A stretch of 64,000 bases of DNA from Betaproteobacteria bacterium (lineage in GTDB: Bacteria; Pseudomonadota; Gammaproteobacteria; Burkholderiales; Burkholderiaceae_C), in assembly GCA_016716535.1 (NCBI GenBank), contig JADJWD010000002.1, positions 952,611 through 1,016,610 of the forward strand. The letters are read 5' to 3'. The notes beneath the pieces are model-generated. The model saw only the letters and a program-made list of their open reading frames with translations. It did not search any database and was not told the origin of the DNA. Made by a program: the position numbers and the translations under genes. Positions 15,468 through 24,170 of the stretch are shown here, piece by piece. Within the stretch, counting starts at the first letter, position 1, and each line of letters begins with the position of its first letter.

Positions 15468-17717
15468 ATGACGACACCGCCCCCTTCCGGATTCGAAGAC
15501 CTGCCCGAGCGTCCGCTGGTGTTGCTCGTCGACGACGACGAAGTCAACCTGCTGCTCACCGCCATCGCGCTGCGCGAGCGCGGCTTCGAGATCATCGAGG
15601 CAGCCGACGGCCAGCGCGCGCTGGCCGCCCTCGCCGAACAGGTCCCCGACATCGTCGTGCTCGACGCGCTGATGCCGGTGCTCGACGGCTTCGAGACCTG
15701 CCGCGCGCTGCGCCGGCTGCCCGGCTGCGAGAACGTGCCGGTGCTGATGCTCACGGGCCTCGACGACGACGCGTCGATCGAGCGCGCCTACGAGGCCGGC
15801 GCCACCGACTTCTTCGTCAAGGCCGCGCAGTGGAGCCTGCTCGCCGGCCGACTGCGCTACCTGCTGCGCAGCGCGCGCACGCGCATCGAGCTCGAGCGGC
15901 GCAAGTCCGAGCTGGCGCGCGCGCAGGACCTGGCGCGCATGGGCAGCTTCGAGTGGAGGCGCACCGAGAAGCGCGGCGTGATGTTGTCGGTGGAGGCGCT
16001 GCGCGTGTGCGGTTTCGGCCCGCACGAGGCGGTGAGCCTGCGCAAGCTGCTGCGCCTGGTGCCGGCCGACGAGCGCCGCGCGCTGCTGCGCACGCTGCAC
16101 GCGTGCCTGCGCCAGAGCACGGTGGTCGCCGTCGACGTGCCGTTGACGCTGCGCGACGGCCGGCAGCGCGTCGTGCGCGTCGAGGCCGAGCCCGAGTTCA
16201 ACGAGCACGGCCACGGCGCCGGCTACACCGGCATCGTCCAGGACGTGACCGACCGCCGCCAGGCCGAGGACAAGATCCGGCACCTGGCGAACTTCGATTC
16301 GCTGACCGGCCTGCCGAACCGCCGCCAGCTGATCTGGCGCGCCGAGCGCGCGCTCGAGGTGGCGCGGCGCATGCAGCACCAGTGTGCGCTGCTGCTGATC
16401 GACCTCGACCGCTTCAAGAACATCAACGACACGCTCGGCCACAGCGCCGGCGACGACCTGCTGGTGGAAGTGGCGCGGCGGCTGCGCGGCTGCGTGCGCC
16501 ACAGCGACCAGATGATGGAAGGCGCGATCGACAGCGTCGGTGGCCGCTCGCACCGCGCGCTCGAGGCGGTGGGGCGCCTGGGCGGCGACGAGTTCGTCGC
16601 ACTGCTGCCCGAAGTGGCCGACGACCTCGATGCCGAGGCCGTGGCGCGGCGCATGCTCGAGTCGCTGCGCGACCCGATCTTCCTCGGCGGCCAGGAGTGC
16701 TTCGTCACCGCCAGCGTCGGCGTCGCGCTCTACCCGCGCGACGGCCAGTCGGTCGTCGACCTCCTGCGCAACGCCGACGTCGCGATGTACTCGGTGAAGG
16801 CGCAGGGCAAGAACGCCACCGCGATCTACAGCCCGCACCTCGCGGGGCGCGGCCGCGAGAAGCTCGAGCTCGAGTCGGCGCTGTTCCGCGCGATCGAGCG
16901 CAACGAGCTCGTGCTGCACTACCAGCCGAAGATCGACGTGCGCGCCTCGCGCATGGTCGGCGCCGAGGCGCTGATGCGCTGGCAGCGCGGCGGCAAGCTC
17001 GTGCCGCCGGGCGACTTCATTCCGCTGGCCGAGGACACCGGCCTCATCGTGCCGCTGTCGGAGTGGGCGCTGCGCGAGGCGGCGCGCCAGGCGCGCGTGT
17101 GGCAGCAGCAGTTCGGCTTCAACGACTCGATCGCCGTCAACCTGCCGACGCACATGTTCGAGCGCAGCGACCTCGTCGAGCATATCCACCAGTGCGTCAC
17201 CGCGGTCAACGTGCCGCACCGCGCCATCCGCCTCGAGATCACCGAGGACAACCTGATGAAGGAATTGCAGAACGTGATTCCTTCGCTGCACCGCCTCAAC
17301 GAGATCGGCGTCGAGATCGCGATCGACGACTTCGGCACCGGCTACTCGTCACTGGCGTACCTGACGACGCTGCCGATCTCCGAGCTGAAGATCGACCGCA
17401 GCTTCGTGCGCGACCTCGGCATCACGCCGCAAAGCTCGGCCGTCGTCTCGGCGATCATCGCGCTGGCGCGGGCGCTCGGCCTGCGTGTCGTGGCCGAGGG
17501 CGTCGAGACGCTGCGCCAGATGGAGGTGCTGCACCGCCTGGGCTGCACGGTGATGCAGGGGTTCCTCTTCAACCGCGCGGTGATGCCCGACGAGTTGGCG
17601 CGCTGGCTCGAGCAGACGGTGCTGCCGCGCAAGGCGTCGTGGTTTGGCGCGGCACTCGAAAACGAGGGCGCCGCCAGCCTGGCCGAGCTGCCCGGCGCGA
17701 TGCGGCGGTACCGCTGA
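15468..17717 (+). CDS. REC-PAS-GGDEF-EAL c-di-GMP signalling protein
   Basis: 749 residues with four modules. The receiver is at about 13-130 (VLLVDDDEVNLLLTAIALRE; phospho-Asp in IVVLDALMPVLDG). A PAS-like region lies at about 145-265. The GGDEF domain at about 270-440 has an intact active site (GRLGGDEFVALLPEV). The EAL domain at about 455-710 is complete, with GAEALMRWQ, LEITEDNLM, IAIDDFGTGYSSL, LKIDRSFV and VVAEGVET. Both synthesis and hydrolysis of c-di-GMP are therefore possible. An insertion of about 19 residues separates an I-site-like RHSD from GGDEF, where five residues are usual. It follows the Hpt gene and probably receives phosphate from it. Confidence 0.93.
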   Translation: MTTPPPSGFEDLPERPLVLLVDDDEVNLLLTAIALRERGFEIIEAADGQRALAALAEQVPDIVVLDALMPVLDGFETCRALRRLPGCENVPVLMLTGLDDDASIERAYEAGATDFFVKAAQWSLLAGRLRYLLRSARTRIELERRKSELARAQDLARMGSFEWRRTEKRGVMLSVEALRVCGFGPHEAVSLRKLLRLVPADERRALLRTLHACLRQSTVVAVDVPLTLRDGRQRVVRVEAEPEFNEHGHGAGYTGIVQDVTDRRQAEDKIRHLANFDSLTGLPNRRQLIWRAERALEVARRMQHQCALLLIDLDRFKNINDTLGHSAGDDLLVEVARRLRGCVRHSDQMMEGAIDSVGGRSHRALEAVGRLGGDEFVALLPEVADDLDAEAVARRMLESLRDPIFLGGQECFVTASVGVALYPRDGQSVVDLLRNADVAMYSVKAQGKNATAIYSPHLAGRGREKLELESALFRAIERNELVLHYQPKIDVRASRMVGAEALMRWQRGGKLVPPGDFIPLAEDTGLIVPLSEWALREAARQARVWQQQFGFNDSIAVNLPTHMFERSDLVEHIHQCVTAVNVPHRAIRLEITEDNLMKELQNVIPSLHRLNEIGVEIAIDDFGTGYSSLAYLTTLPISELKIDRSFVRDLGITPQSSAVVSAIIALARALGLRVVAEGVETLRQMEVLHRLGCTVMQGFLFNRAVMPDELARWLEQTVLPRKASWFGAALENEGAASLAELPGAMRRYR

Positions 17718-17759
17718 GCATGGGGCTTCGCACCGGCGGCCGCAGGGCAGGGCGCGACC

Positions 17760-19487
17760 ATGGCCGCTGAATCGGGGACGCCGGGCACGCCCGGCCGCGC
17801 CGCCGTGCTCGCGAAGGGCGCGCTGCGCCGCCTGGCGCAGGCGCAGCTCGAGCCGACCCCCGAGAACTACGCGCGCGCCTTTGCCGAGGAGGCGGGCGCA
17901 CCGCCGCCGGCCGCGCGGCCGAAGGCCGGCGCGGGCTGGCCGGTGCTCGTCGAGCGGCTGGTGCGCAACCTCGAACGCGGCAGCCGGCAATGGACGACGG
18001 CGCGGCGAAAGGAGAGCCTTTTCCGCGTGCTCGACGGCAGCCGCAGCGACGAAGAGCGGCTGGCGCAGCGCCTGGGCTCGTTGCTGCAGGCGTGGGAAAG
18101 CGACCGCGCCAGCGACGCCGGTGACGACCGCCTGGCCGCGGGCGCCGAGGGTGGTGCATGGCCGGCCGGCGAGACGGCGCCGGCGCCATTGAGCATGCCC
18201 GTGCCGCCGGGCGCGACGACGAGGCCGGCGCCGCTGGCTGATGCGCCGACAGGTTCGGAGCGCACAGGCGATCGCCCCGCCTCGGCGGCGGCCGCCGCGG
18301 CCGAGGTCGCCGTCACGACGCTCGCCGACACCGTGCGCACCGGCCTCGGCGACGCCGACCGGCAGGCCGCCGAGCTGTCGCGGCGCATCGAGCGCCTGAT
18401 CGCTGCGCGCGCATCACTGCCCGAGCCGTTGCCCGGGGACCAGGCCGAACTCGCCGCCGCCTGCCGCGACAGCCAGCGCTGGTTCGCTCAGCGCCACGAG
18501 CTGACGCGGCAGCTCACGGCGCTGTGCGCCGAGATGTCGCAAGGCCTCGTCGATCTGAGCGAAGACGAAAGCTGGTCGCGCGGCCAGTGCGAGGCGCTGC
18601 GCGCGCAGATCGGCGACGCCGTTGACCTGCGCGGCGTGCGCGCCGCGAGCGCGATGCTGGCCGACACACGCACGCGTCAGACGGCGGCGAAGCGCGAGCG
18701 CGAAGCGGCCCGCGCGGCGCTCAAGCAGGTGCTGGCCGGCATGATCGGCGAGGTCGGCGCGCTGCAGCAGCAGGCCGGCGGCTTCGAGCTGGCGATCGAG
18801 CGCCATGCCAGCGCCGTCGAGGCCGCCGACAGCTTGGAGGGCCTGGCCTCGGTGGTGCAGGCGATGCTCGCCGACAGCCGCCAGTTGCGCACCGCGATCG
18901 GCGCCTCGCACGAGCGATTGCAGCGCGACAGCCACCGCGCCGCCGAACTCGAGACGCGTGTGCGCGACCTCGAGGCCGATCTGCGCCGCCTCTCCGACGA
19001 GGCGTGCACCGACGCGCTGACGCAGGTGGCCAACCGGCGCGGCCTCGAGCAGCACTTCGCCGCCGCCAGCGCGCACGCCGCGCGCGCCGGCGAGCCGCTG
19101 GCCGTGGGCCTGATCGACATCGACAACTTCAAGAAGCTCAATGACCGCCTCGGCCACGCCGCCGGCGATTTGGCGCTGAAGTCGCTCGCCGCCGAGGTGC
19201 GCCAGCGCCTGCGTGGCGAGGACCAGGTGGCGCGTTTCGGCGGCGAGGAGTTCGTCGTGCTGCTGCCCGGCCTCGCGGCCCAGGCGGCGCAGCAGGCGTT
19301 GACGCGCTTGCAGCGTGCACTGTCGGCGAGCCTCTTCCTGCACGAAGGCGAAGAGGTGTTCGTCACCTTCTCGGCTGGCGTCACTGCCTGGCAGGCTGGC
19401 GAGCCGCTGCAGGCGGCGATCGAACGCGCCGATGCGGGCCTTTACGAAGCCAAGCGCGCGGGGAAGAACCGGACCTGCGTTGGTTGA
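17760..19487 (+). CDS. Diguanylate cyclase (GGEEF)
   Basis: A 575-residue cytoplasmic protein. The N-terminal about 75 residues (AKGALRRLAQAQLEPTPENY) form a conserved region seen at the head of several betaproteobacterial GGDEF proteins. The middle (about 200-415) is largely helical and coiled-coil-like. The C-terminal GGDEF domain (about 415-570) has LTQVANRRGLEQHF, IDIDNFKKLNDRLGHAAGD and the active site GGEEF. An RGED inhibitory I-site stands exactly five residues before it, so the enzyme should make c-di-GMP from GTP and be product-inhibited. It starts 42 bp after the REC-GGDEF-EAL gene on the same strand. Confidence 0.92.
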   Translation: MAAESGTPGTPGRAAVLAKGALRRLAQAQLEPTPENYARAFAEEAGAPPPAARPKAGAGWPVLVERLVRNLERGSRQWTTARRKESLFRVLDGSRSDEERLAQRLGSLLQAWESDRASDAGDDRLAAGAEGGAWPAGETAPAPLSMPVPPGATTRPAPLADAPTGSERTGDRPASAAAAAAEVAVTTLADTVRTGLGDADRQAAELSRRIERLIAARASLPEPLPGDQAELAAACRDSQRWFAQRHELTRQLTALCAEMSQGLVDLSEDESWSRGQCEALRAQIGDAVDLRGVRAASAMLADTRTRQTAAKREREAARAALKQVLAGMIGEVGALQQQAGGFELAIERHASAVEAADSLEGLASVVQAMLADSRQLRTAIGASHERLQRDSHRAAELETRVRDLEADLRRLSDEACTDALTQVANRRGLEQHFAAASAHAARAGEPLAVGLIDIDNFKKLNDRLGHAAGDLALKSLAAEVRQRLRGEDQVARFGGEEFVVLLPGLAAQAAQQALTRLQRALSASLFLHEGEEVFVTFSAGVTAWQAGEPLQAAIERADAGLYEAKRAGKNRTCVG

Positions 19488-19687
19488 GGACGAGCCCGCA
19501 GGGCCGGCCAGCCGCGTGCGCCTTGTCTGCGCCCCGCTCACCTGTAAGCACCTGCGACGGCAACGCCGGCGCCGTCGCGCGCTGAAACATCTGCGCCGCG
19601 GCGGCCCTCAAGCGCCCGCGGGCCGCGGCCGAAACTCCTCCGAGGGCCGGCGAGTTGGCGCCGGCCACAGTCCTTGGCCCACACACG

Positions 19688-20512
19688 ATGTCGACGTTCA
19701 CCCGATGGCTGGCGCCGGTGCGACAGCTCGCTGCCGCGTTCTTCCGCCATGACGTGAAGCTCGAGCGAGTGCAGGGCGGCGCGTTGCACGTCGTGCTCGA
19801 GGAGCGCAAGCCCGCCGCAGCGGGCGCGGGACGCACCGCCAGCGCCGGCAAGCCCGACCGCGCCACCGCCGACAAGCGGCGCCGGCAGGAGGAGACGCTG
19901 CTCGTTCGCACCGAGCTGGCGGCGCTGCTCAACGAGCTGCCCGAGACGCGCTTGACGATGCGCCACCTCGTCTTCGTCGAGCAGGCGATCGCGAAGAAGG
20001 GCCTGCGCGTGCTGCACAAGATTCCGTTGGACGTGCTGCAGCGCGCGCACGAGCAGCTCGAGAACCTCGTCATCAACTGGTCGGCCGCCGGGCTGGCGAA
20101 CCTGCGCTCGAAGATGGCGGTGGCGATCATCGATCGCGAGCACGACAACCCGGACGCCGAGGCCGACGCCTACCGCACCGCCGCGGTGCTGGACGGCGGC
20201 GAGAAGGCGCTGCCGCAGCTCAACGACGCACTCGGCGACGAGCTGGGTGATGAGCTGGAAGACGCGCTGGCCAGCGCGCGCCGTGGCGACGTGCCGCCGC
20301 GCGACGACGACGAGGCGCTGGCTGCCGCCTATGCGGCGCTGGGCACGCTGGCGCCATCGACGTCGGACATGATGCCGTTCGAGCCGGTGGCCGTGGAGCT
20401 GCAAGGTGAACTCGGCTCGACCTCGGCGCGCGAGCTGCTGAAGCCGCAACGCCAGGTCTTCGCCGACAGCCAGCCCGACGAAATCAGCGTGCGCGTGCTG
20501 CACACCTACTGA
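19688..20512 (+). CDS. Conserved hypothetical protein, function unknown
   Basis: A 274-residue protein that I do not recognise. It starts MSTFTRWLAPVRQLAAAFFR. It has no signal peptide or transmembrane segment. A basic, alanine-rich stretch (about 45-70) is followed by a charged helical region (ELAALLNELPETRLTMRHLV; HKIPLDVLQRAHEQLENLVI) and an acidic tail with DDDEALAAAYAALG. Codon use and third-position GC match the neighbours, and the frame is open over its full length, so it is probably real. It lies 200 bp after the diguanylate cyclase and is followed by an intergenic repeat, so it may end the signalling block. Confidence 0.7.
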   Translation: MSTFTRWLAPVRQLAAAFFRHDVKLERVQGGALHVVLEERKPAAAGAGRTASAGKPDRATADKRRRQEETLLVRTELAALLNELPETRLTMRHLVFVEQAIAKKGLRVLHKIPLDVLQRAHEQLENLVINWSAAGLANLRSKMAVAIIDREHDNPDAEADAYRTAAVLDGGEKALPQLNDALGDELGDELEDALASARRGDVPPRDDDEALAAAYAALGTLAPSTSDMMPFEPVAVELQGELGSTSARELLKPQRQVFADSQPDEISVRVLHTY

Positions 20513-20513
20513 T

Positions 20514-20590
20514 CCGTTCGGGCTTCGCGAAGCCCGCCTGGGATTGCATCGGTCCTTCGGCGCGAGGCCTTCGACAGGCTCAGCGCGCTT
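20514..20590 (+). repeat. Interspersed repeat copy with perfect 16-bp palindrome
   Basis: Starts TCCGTTCGGG two bases after the preceding stop and ends with CCTTCGACAGGCTCAGCGCG, matching the repeat at 1034-1132 and 45228-45288. Inside it, GGGCTTCGCGAAGCCC (20520-20535) is a perfect palindrome able to form an 8-bp hairpin. It could terminate the upstream transcript before the mod operon. Confidence 0.7.
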
Positions 20591-20606
20591 GGGTGGCTGC
20601 GGGCGC

Positions 20607-20624
20607 TGTGTATCATGGTACACA
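20607..20624. promoter_or_regulatory. 18-bp dyad upstream of modA, candidate ModE operator
   Basis: TGTGTA, spacer TCATGG, TACACA: perfect 6-bp arms, 28 bp before the modA ATG. It is AT-rich against a very GC-rich background. ModE proteins repress mod operons by binding such dyads, and modE is encoded at the end of this operon. The sequence does not match the enterobacterial ModE consensus closely, so the assignment is by position and symmetry. Confidence 0.5.
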
Positions 20625-20652
20625 ACGCAAGCGATACCCTGAGCTCGCCGCG

Positions 20653-21405
20653 ATGAAGAAGCTGATCCATGGCCTCGTGGCCGCTGCGCTCGCCGGCCTT
20701 TCGACCGCGGCCGCGGCCGGTGAAGTGCTGGTTGCCGTCGCCGCCAACTTCGCGCAGCCGCTCGAGCGGCTGGCGGCCGGGTTCAGTGCCGCCAGCGGCC
20801 ATACGCTGAAGATCTCGGCCGGCGCGACCGGCAAGTTCTATTCGCAGATCGTCGCCGGCGCGCCGTTCGAGGTGCTGCTGGCCGCCGACGACGAGACGCC
20901 GCGGAAGCTCGTCGCCGAGGGCCACGCGGTCGCCGGCAGTACGTTCACCTACGCCGTCGGCACGCTGGTCTTGTGGAGCGCCCAGCCGGGCCTCGTCGAT
21001 GGCGAAGGCGCCGTACTCGCGTCGTCGAAGATCACGCGACTCGCGATCGCGAACCCGAAGACCGCGCCTTACGGCGCGGCGGCGATGCAGGTGCTGCGCG
21101 CGCGCGGGCTGGAGCAGCCGCTGGCGCCGCGGCTTGTCGTCGGCGAGAGCATCGCGCAGGCGTTCCAGTTCGTCAGCACCGGCAACGCCGAGGTGGGCTT
21201 CGTTGCGCTGTCGCAGGTCGCCGTGCCAGGCAGGCCCGCCGCCGGTTCGTACTGGCGCGTGCCGTCGAACCTGCATGACGCGATCCGCCAGGACGCGGTG
21301 CTGCTGAAGGCCGGCGAGAAGAACCCCGCCGCGGCCGCGCTGCTCGCGTACTTGAAGACGCCGGCCGCGAGGGAGCTGATCCGCTCGTTCGGCTACGGGC
21401 CCTGA
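20653..21405 (+). CDS. modA: Molybdate ABC transporter, periplasmic binding protein ModA
   Basis: 250 residues with a signal peptide (MKKLIHGLVAAALAGLSTAA, cleavage near AAAAGE). The mature protein starts EVLVAVAANFAQPLERLAA, the ModA hallmark, followed by GHTLKISAGATGKFYSQI, which supplies anion-binding Ser/Thr residues, and ANPKTAPYGAAAMQVL. It captures molybdate (often also tungstate) in the periplasm and hands it to ModB. First gene of modABC-modE, with modB 16 bp downstream. Length and motifs are normal. The lineage also carries the Tup importer 15 kb away, so ModA may serve mainly molybdate. Confidence 0.94.
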   Translation: MKKLIHGLVAAALAGLSTAAAAGEVLVAVAANFAQPLERLAAGFSAASGHTLKISAGATGKFYSQIVAGAPFEVLLAADDETPRKLVAEGHAVAGSTFTYAVGTLVLWSAQPGLVDGEGAVLASSKITRLAIANPKTAPYGAAAMQVLRARGLEQPLAPRLVVGESIAQAFQFVSTGNAEVGFVALSQVAVPGRPAAGSYWRVPSNLHDAIRQDAVLLKAGEKNPAAAALLAYLKTPAARELIRSFGYGP

Positions 21406-21421
21406 AGGCGCCGCGAACACC

Positions 21422-22132
21422 ATGACCCCCGCCGACTGGACCGCCGTGCGCCTGACCGCCGAGCTGGCGGCGCTGACCACCGTCGTGCTGCTCGTCGTGG
21501 GCACGCCGGTCGCGTGGTGGCTCGCGCGCACGCGCTCGGCGATGAAGCCGCTCGTCGCCTCGGTGGTGGCGATGCCGCTCGTGCTGCCGCCGTCGGTGCT
21601 CGGCTTCTACCTGTTGCTGCTGACCGGGCCGCAGGGGCCGGTGGGGCAGATGACGCAGGCGCTCGGCCTCGGGCGGCTGCCGTTCACGTTTGCCGGGCTC
21701 GTCGTCGCGTCGGTGCTGTACTCGATGCCGTTTGTCGTGCAGCCGCTGCAGCAGGCGTTCGAGGCGATCCCCGAGCGGCTGCTCGAAGCCTCGGCGACAT
21801 TGCGCGCCGGCCCGCTCGACCGCTTCTTCACGGTGGCGCTGCCGCTCGCGCGGCCCGGGCTGTTGACGGCGTGTGTGCTCGGCTTCGCGCACACGGTGGG
21901 CGAGTTCGGCGTCGTGCTGATGATGGGCGGCAACATCCCCGGCCAGACGCGCGTTCTGTCCGTGGCGGTCTACGGCCACGTCGAGGCGATGGAGTTCGAC
22001 GCCGCGCACCGGCTCGCGGCCGGCATGGTGATCTTCGCGATGGTGGTGCTCGTCGCGCTGTACGTGCTGAACCGGCCGACCGGCCGCGCGGCGCTGCCCG
22101 CCGAGGATCGGCCGACAGAGGGGCCGCGATGA
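21422..22132 (+). CDS. modB: Molybdate ABC transporter permease ModB
   Basis: 236-residue inner-membrane permease with about five hydrophobic segments (for example LTTVVLLVVGTPVAWWLA; VASVVAMPLVLPPSVLGFYL). The cytoplasmic coupling loop reads EASATLRAGPLDRFFTVALP, and HTVGEFGVVLMMGGNIPGQT is the conserved ModB stretch. Its TGA overlaps the modC ATG (ATGA at 22129), so permease and ATPase are translationally coupled. Normal length. Confidence 0.94.
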   Translation: MTPADWTAVRLTAELAALTTVVLLVVGTPVAWWLARTRSAMKPLVASVVAMPLVLPPSVLGFYLLLLTGPQGPVGQMTQALGLGRLPFTFAGLVVASVLYSMPFVVQPLQQAFEAIPERLLEASATLRAGPLDRFFTVALPLARPGLLTACVLGFAHTVGEFGVVLMMGGNIPGQTRVLSVAVYGHVEAMEFDAAHRLAAGMVIFAMVVLVALYVLNRPTGRAALPAEDRPTEGPR

Positions 22133-23217
22133 TCGACGCGACGCTCGGCCTCGCGCGCCCCGGCTTCACGCTCGACGTCTCGCTGTCGCTGCCGGCGCGC
22201 GGCGTCAGCGCGCTCTTCGGCCCCTCGGGCTGCGGCAAGACGACGGTGTTGCGCGCGCTGGCCGGCCTCACGCGCGCCGCCGGCCGCGTCGCGCTCGGTG
22301 ACGAGGTCTGGCAGGACGACGCGCACGGCATCTTCGTGCCGACGCACCGCCGCGCCATCGGCTACGTCATCCAGGAGGCGGCGCTCTTCCCGCACCTCAC
22401 GGTGCAGGGCAACCTCGACTACGCGCGCCGGCGTGCCGGCGGTGGCCGGGCGGTGGCGCTCGCGCCGCTGATCGACCTGCTCGGCATCGGCCCGCTGCTC
22501 ACGCGCCGGCCCGACACACTCTCCGGCGGCGAGCGCCAGCGCGTCGCGATCGCGCGCGCACTGGCCGGCGCGCCGCGCCTCGTGCTGATGGACGAACCGC
22601 TGGCGGCGCTGGACGCAGCGCGCAAGGCCGAGGTGCTGCCGTATCTCGAAAGGCTGCACGCCGAACTCGCGATCCCGGTCGTCTACGTCAGCCACGCGCT
22701 CGACGAGGTGGCGCGGCTCGCGCACGACCTCGTGCTGATGGACGCCGGCCGCGTCGTCGCCGCCGGGCCGCTGGCCGACGTGATGGCGCGGCTCGACCTG
22801 CCCACCGCCCGCGGCGAGAGCGCCGGCGTCGTGCTCGATGCCGTCGTCGCCGAGCGCGACGCGACGTGGCAGCTCGCGCGGCTGCACGTCGGCGCACCGG
22901 CGGCCAAAGATGGCGACTTCACCCTCTGGGCGCGCGACCACGGCCTGCCCGTCGGTCGCGCGGTGCGCGTGCGCCTCCTGGCGCGCGACGTGAGCCTGGC
23001 GCGCGCACCGCAGACCGGCACCAGCATCGGCAACCAGTTGCGCGGCACCGTCGAGGCGATCGCCGACGACGAGCACCCGGCGCTGGCGCTGGTGCGCGTG
23101 CGCGTCGGCACGAGCCCCGTCGTCGCGCGGCTGACGCGCCGCTCGGCGCACGCGCTCGGGCTCGCGCCCGGCCTGCCGGTGTGGGCGCAGGTGAAGACCG
23201 TGGCGTTGATGGAATAG
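22129..23217 (+). CDS. modC: Molybdate ABC transporter ATPase ModC
   Basis: 362 residues. The ATPase domain (1-230) carries Walker A GPSGCGKTT, a Q-loop at VIQEAALFPHL, signature LSGGERQRVAIARAL, Walker B LVLMDEPLAALD and the switch His in YVSHALDE. The C-terminal 100 residues contain a TOBE/MOP-type domain (SIGNQLRGTVEAIADDEHPA), which binds oxyanion and can regulate transport. The start is fixed by the ATGA overlap with modB. modE follows after 22 bp. Confidence 0.95.
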   Translation: MIDATLGLARPGFTLDVSLSLPARGVSALFGPSGCGKTTVLRALAGLTRAAGRVALGDEVWQDDAHGIFVPTHRRAIGYVIQEAALFPHLTVQGNLDYARRRAGGGRAVALAPLIDLLGIGPLLTRRPDTLSGGERQRVAIARALAGAPRLVLMDEPLAALDAARKAEVLPYLERLHAELAIPVVYVSHALDEVARLAHDLVLMDAGRVVAAGPLADVMARLDLPTARGESAGVVLDAVVAERDATWQLARLHVGAPAAKDGDFTLWARDHGLPVGRAVRVRLLARDVSLARAPQTGTSIGNQLRGTVEAIADDEHPALALVRVRVGTSPVVARLTRRSAHALGLAPGLPVWAQVKTVALME

Positions 23218-23239
23218 CCGGCGGACAGCGCGACACGCC

Positions 23240-24031
23240 ATGCCGCACGGATCGCTCCTCAGTGCCGAGCTGAAACTCGCCGGCCGCCTCGACGCGCGCT
23301 TCTTCGCGCTGCTCGACGCGCTGAAGCAGACCGGCTCGATCAACCGCGCCGCGCGCACCGCCGGCCTCAGCTACAAGGGCGCGTGGCTGCTGCTCGAGAC
23401 GGCCGGCAACCTCGCGCACGCGCCGCTCGTCGAAACCGCCACCGGCGGCGCCGGCGGCGGCGGCACCCGCCTCACCGAGGCGGCGCTCGCGCTGCTCGCC
23501 GCGTGGCAGCAGCTGCGCGCCGAACACGACGAATTCATCCGCGCGCAGGAGGCGCGCCTGGCCAGCATGCCGGCCCTGCATGGGCTCTTGAGGAGGATGT
23601 CGATGAAGACCAGCGCCCGCAACCAGTTCGCCGGCACCGTCGCTGCGCTCGAAGTGGGGCCGGTGTCGGCCGAGGTGACGATCGCGCTGCGCGGCGGCGG
23701 CGAGATCACCGCGACGATGACCAGCGCCGCGGCGAAACGACTGAAGCTGAAGAAGGGCAAGGAGGCGCTGGCGCTCGTCAAGGCCCCGGCGATCGTGCTC
23801 GTCACCGACTTCGCCGGCTGGCAACTCTCCGCACGCAACCAGCTCGCCGGCACCGTCTCGCGCATCGAGCGCGGCGCGGTGTCGTCGCTGGTCGTGCTGA
23901 CGCTGCCGGGCGGTGCCGCGGTCACCGCGACGATCACCAATGAAAGCGTCGAGGCGCTGGGCCTCGCGGTCGGTACGCCGGCGACGGCGGTGTTCAAGGC
24001 CTACTCGGTGCTCGTGGCCGCACAACCTTGA
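23240..24031 (+). CDS. modE: Molybdate-responsive regulator ModE
   Basis: 263 residues. The N-terminal winged helix-turn-helix lies at about 15-110 (LLDALKQTGSINRAARTAGL; SYKGAWLLLETAGNL). Two MOP/TOBE repeats follow at about 125-190 (SARNQFAGTVAALEVGPVSA) and about 197-260 (SARNQLAGTVSRIERGAVSS). This is the full-length E. coli-type architecture: a dimer that binds molybdate (or tungstate) and then represses mod genes and regulates Mo-enzyme genes. It sits at the end of the operon it probably controls; the likely operator is the dyad at 20607-20624. It could also sense tungstate for the aor/tup genes, which is inference. Confidence 0.93.
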   Translation: MPHGSLLSAELKLAGRLDARFFALLDALKQTGSINRAARTAGLSYKGAWLLLETAGNLAHAPLVETATGGAGGGGTRLTEAALALLAAWQQLRAEHDEFIRAQEARLASMPALHGLLRRMSMKTSARNQFAGTVAALEVGPVSAEVTIALRGGGEITATMTSAAAKRLKLKKGKEALALVKAPAIVLVTDFAGWQLSARNQLAGTVSRIERGAVSSLVVLTLPGGAAVTATITNESVEALGLAVGTPATAVFKAYSVLVAAQP

Positions 24032-24170
24032 TGCACGGGCTCGATGCAGGGCCTCGATCGCGCAGCCTCGGGGCGCGCAACCGCGAACAAGTGCCCGCAC
24101 GCGAATCGTCGTTGCCGCAATGAGACCCCTGCGCTAAGCTCGACCGACCACGAGACGGAGGGGGCAACCG

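Noticed and set aside
22129..23217. Sulfate or generic ABC importer instead of ModC
   Set aside because: The ModA and ModB partners, the C-terminal TOBE/MOP domain and adjacent modE make molybdate much more likely.
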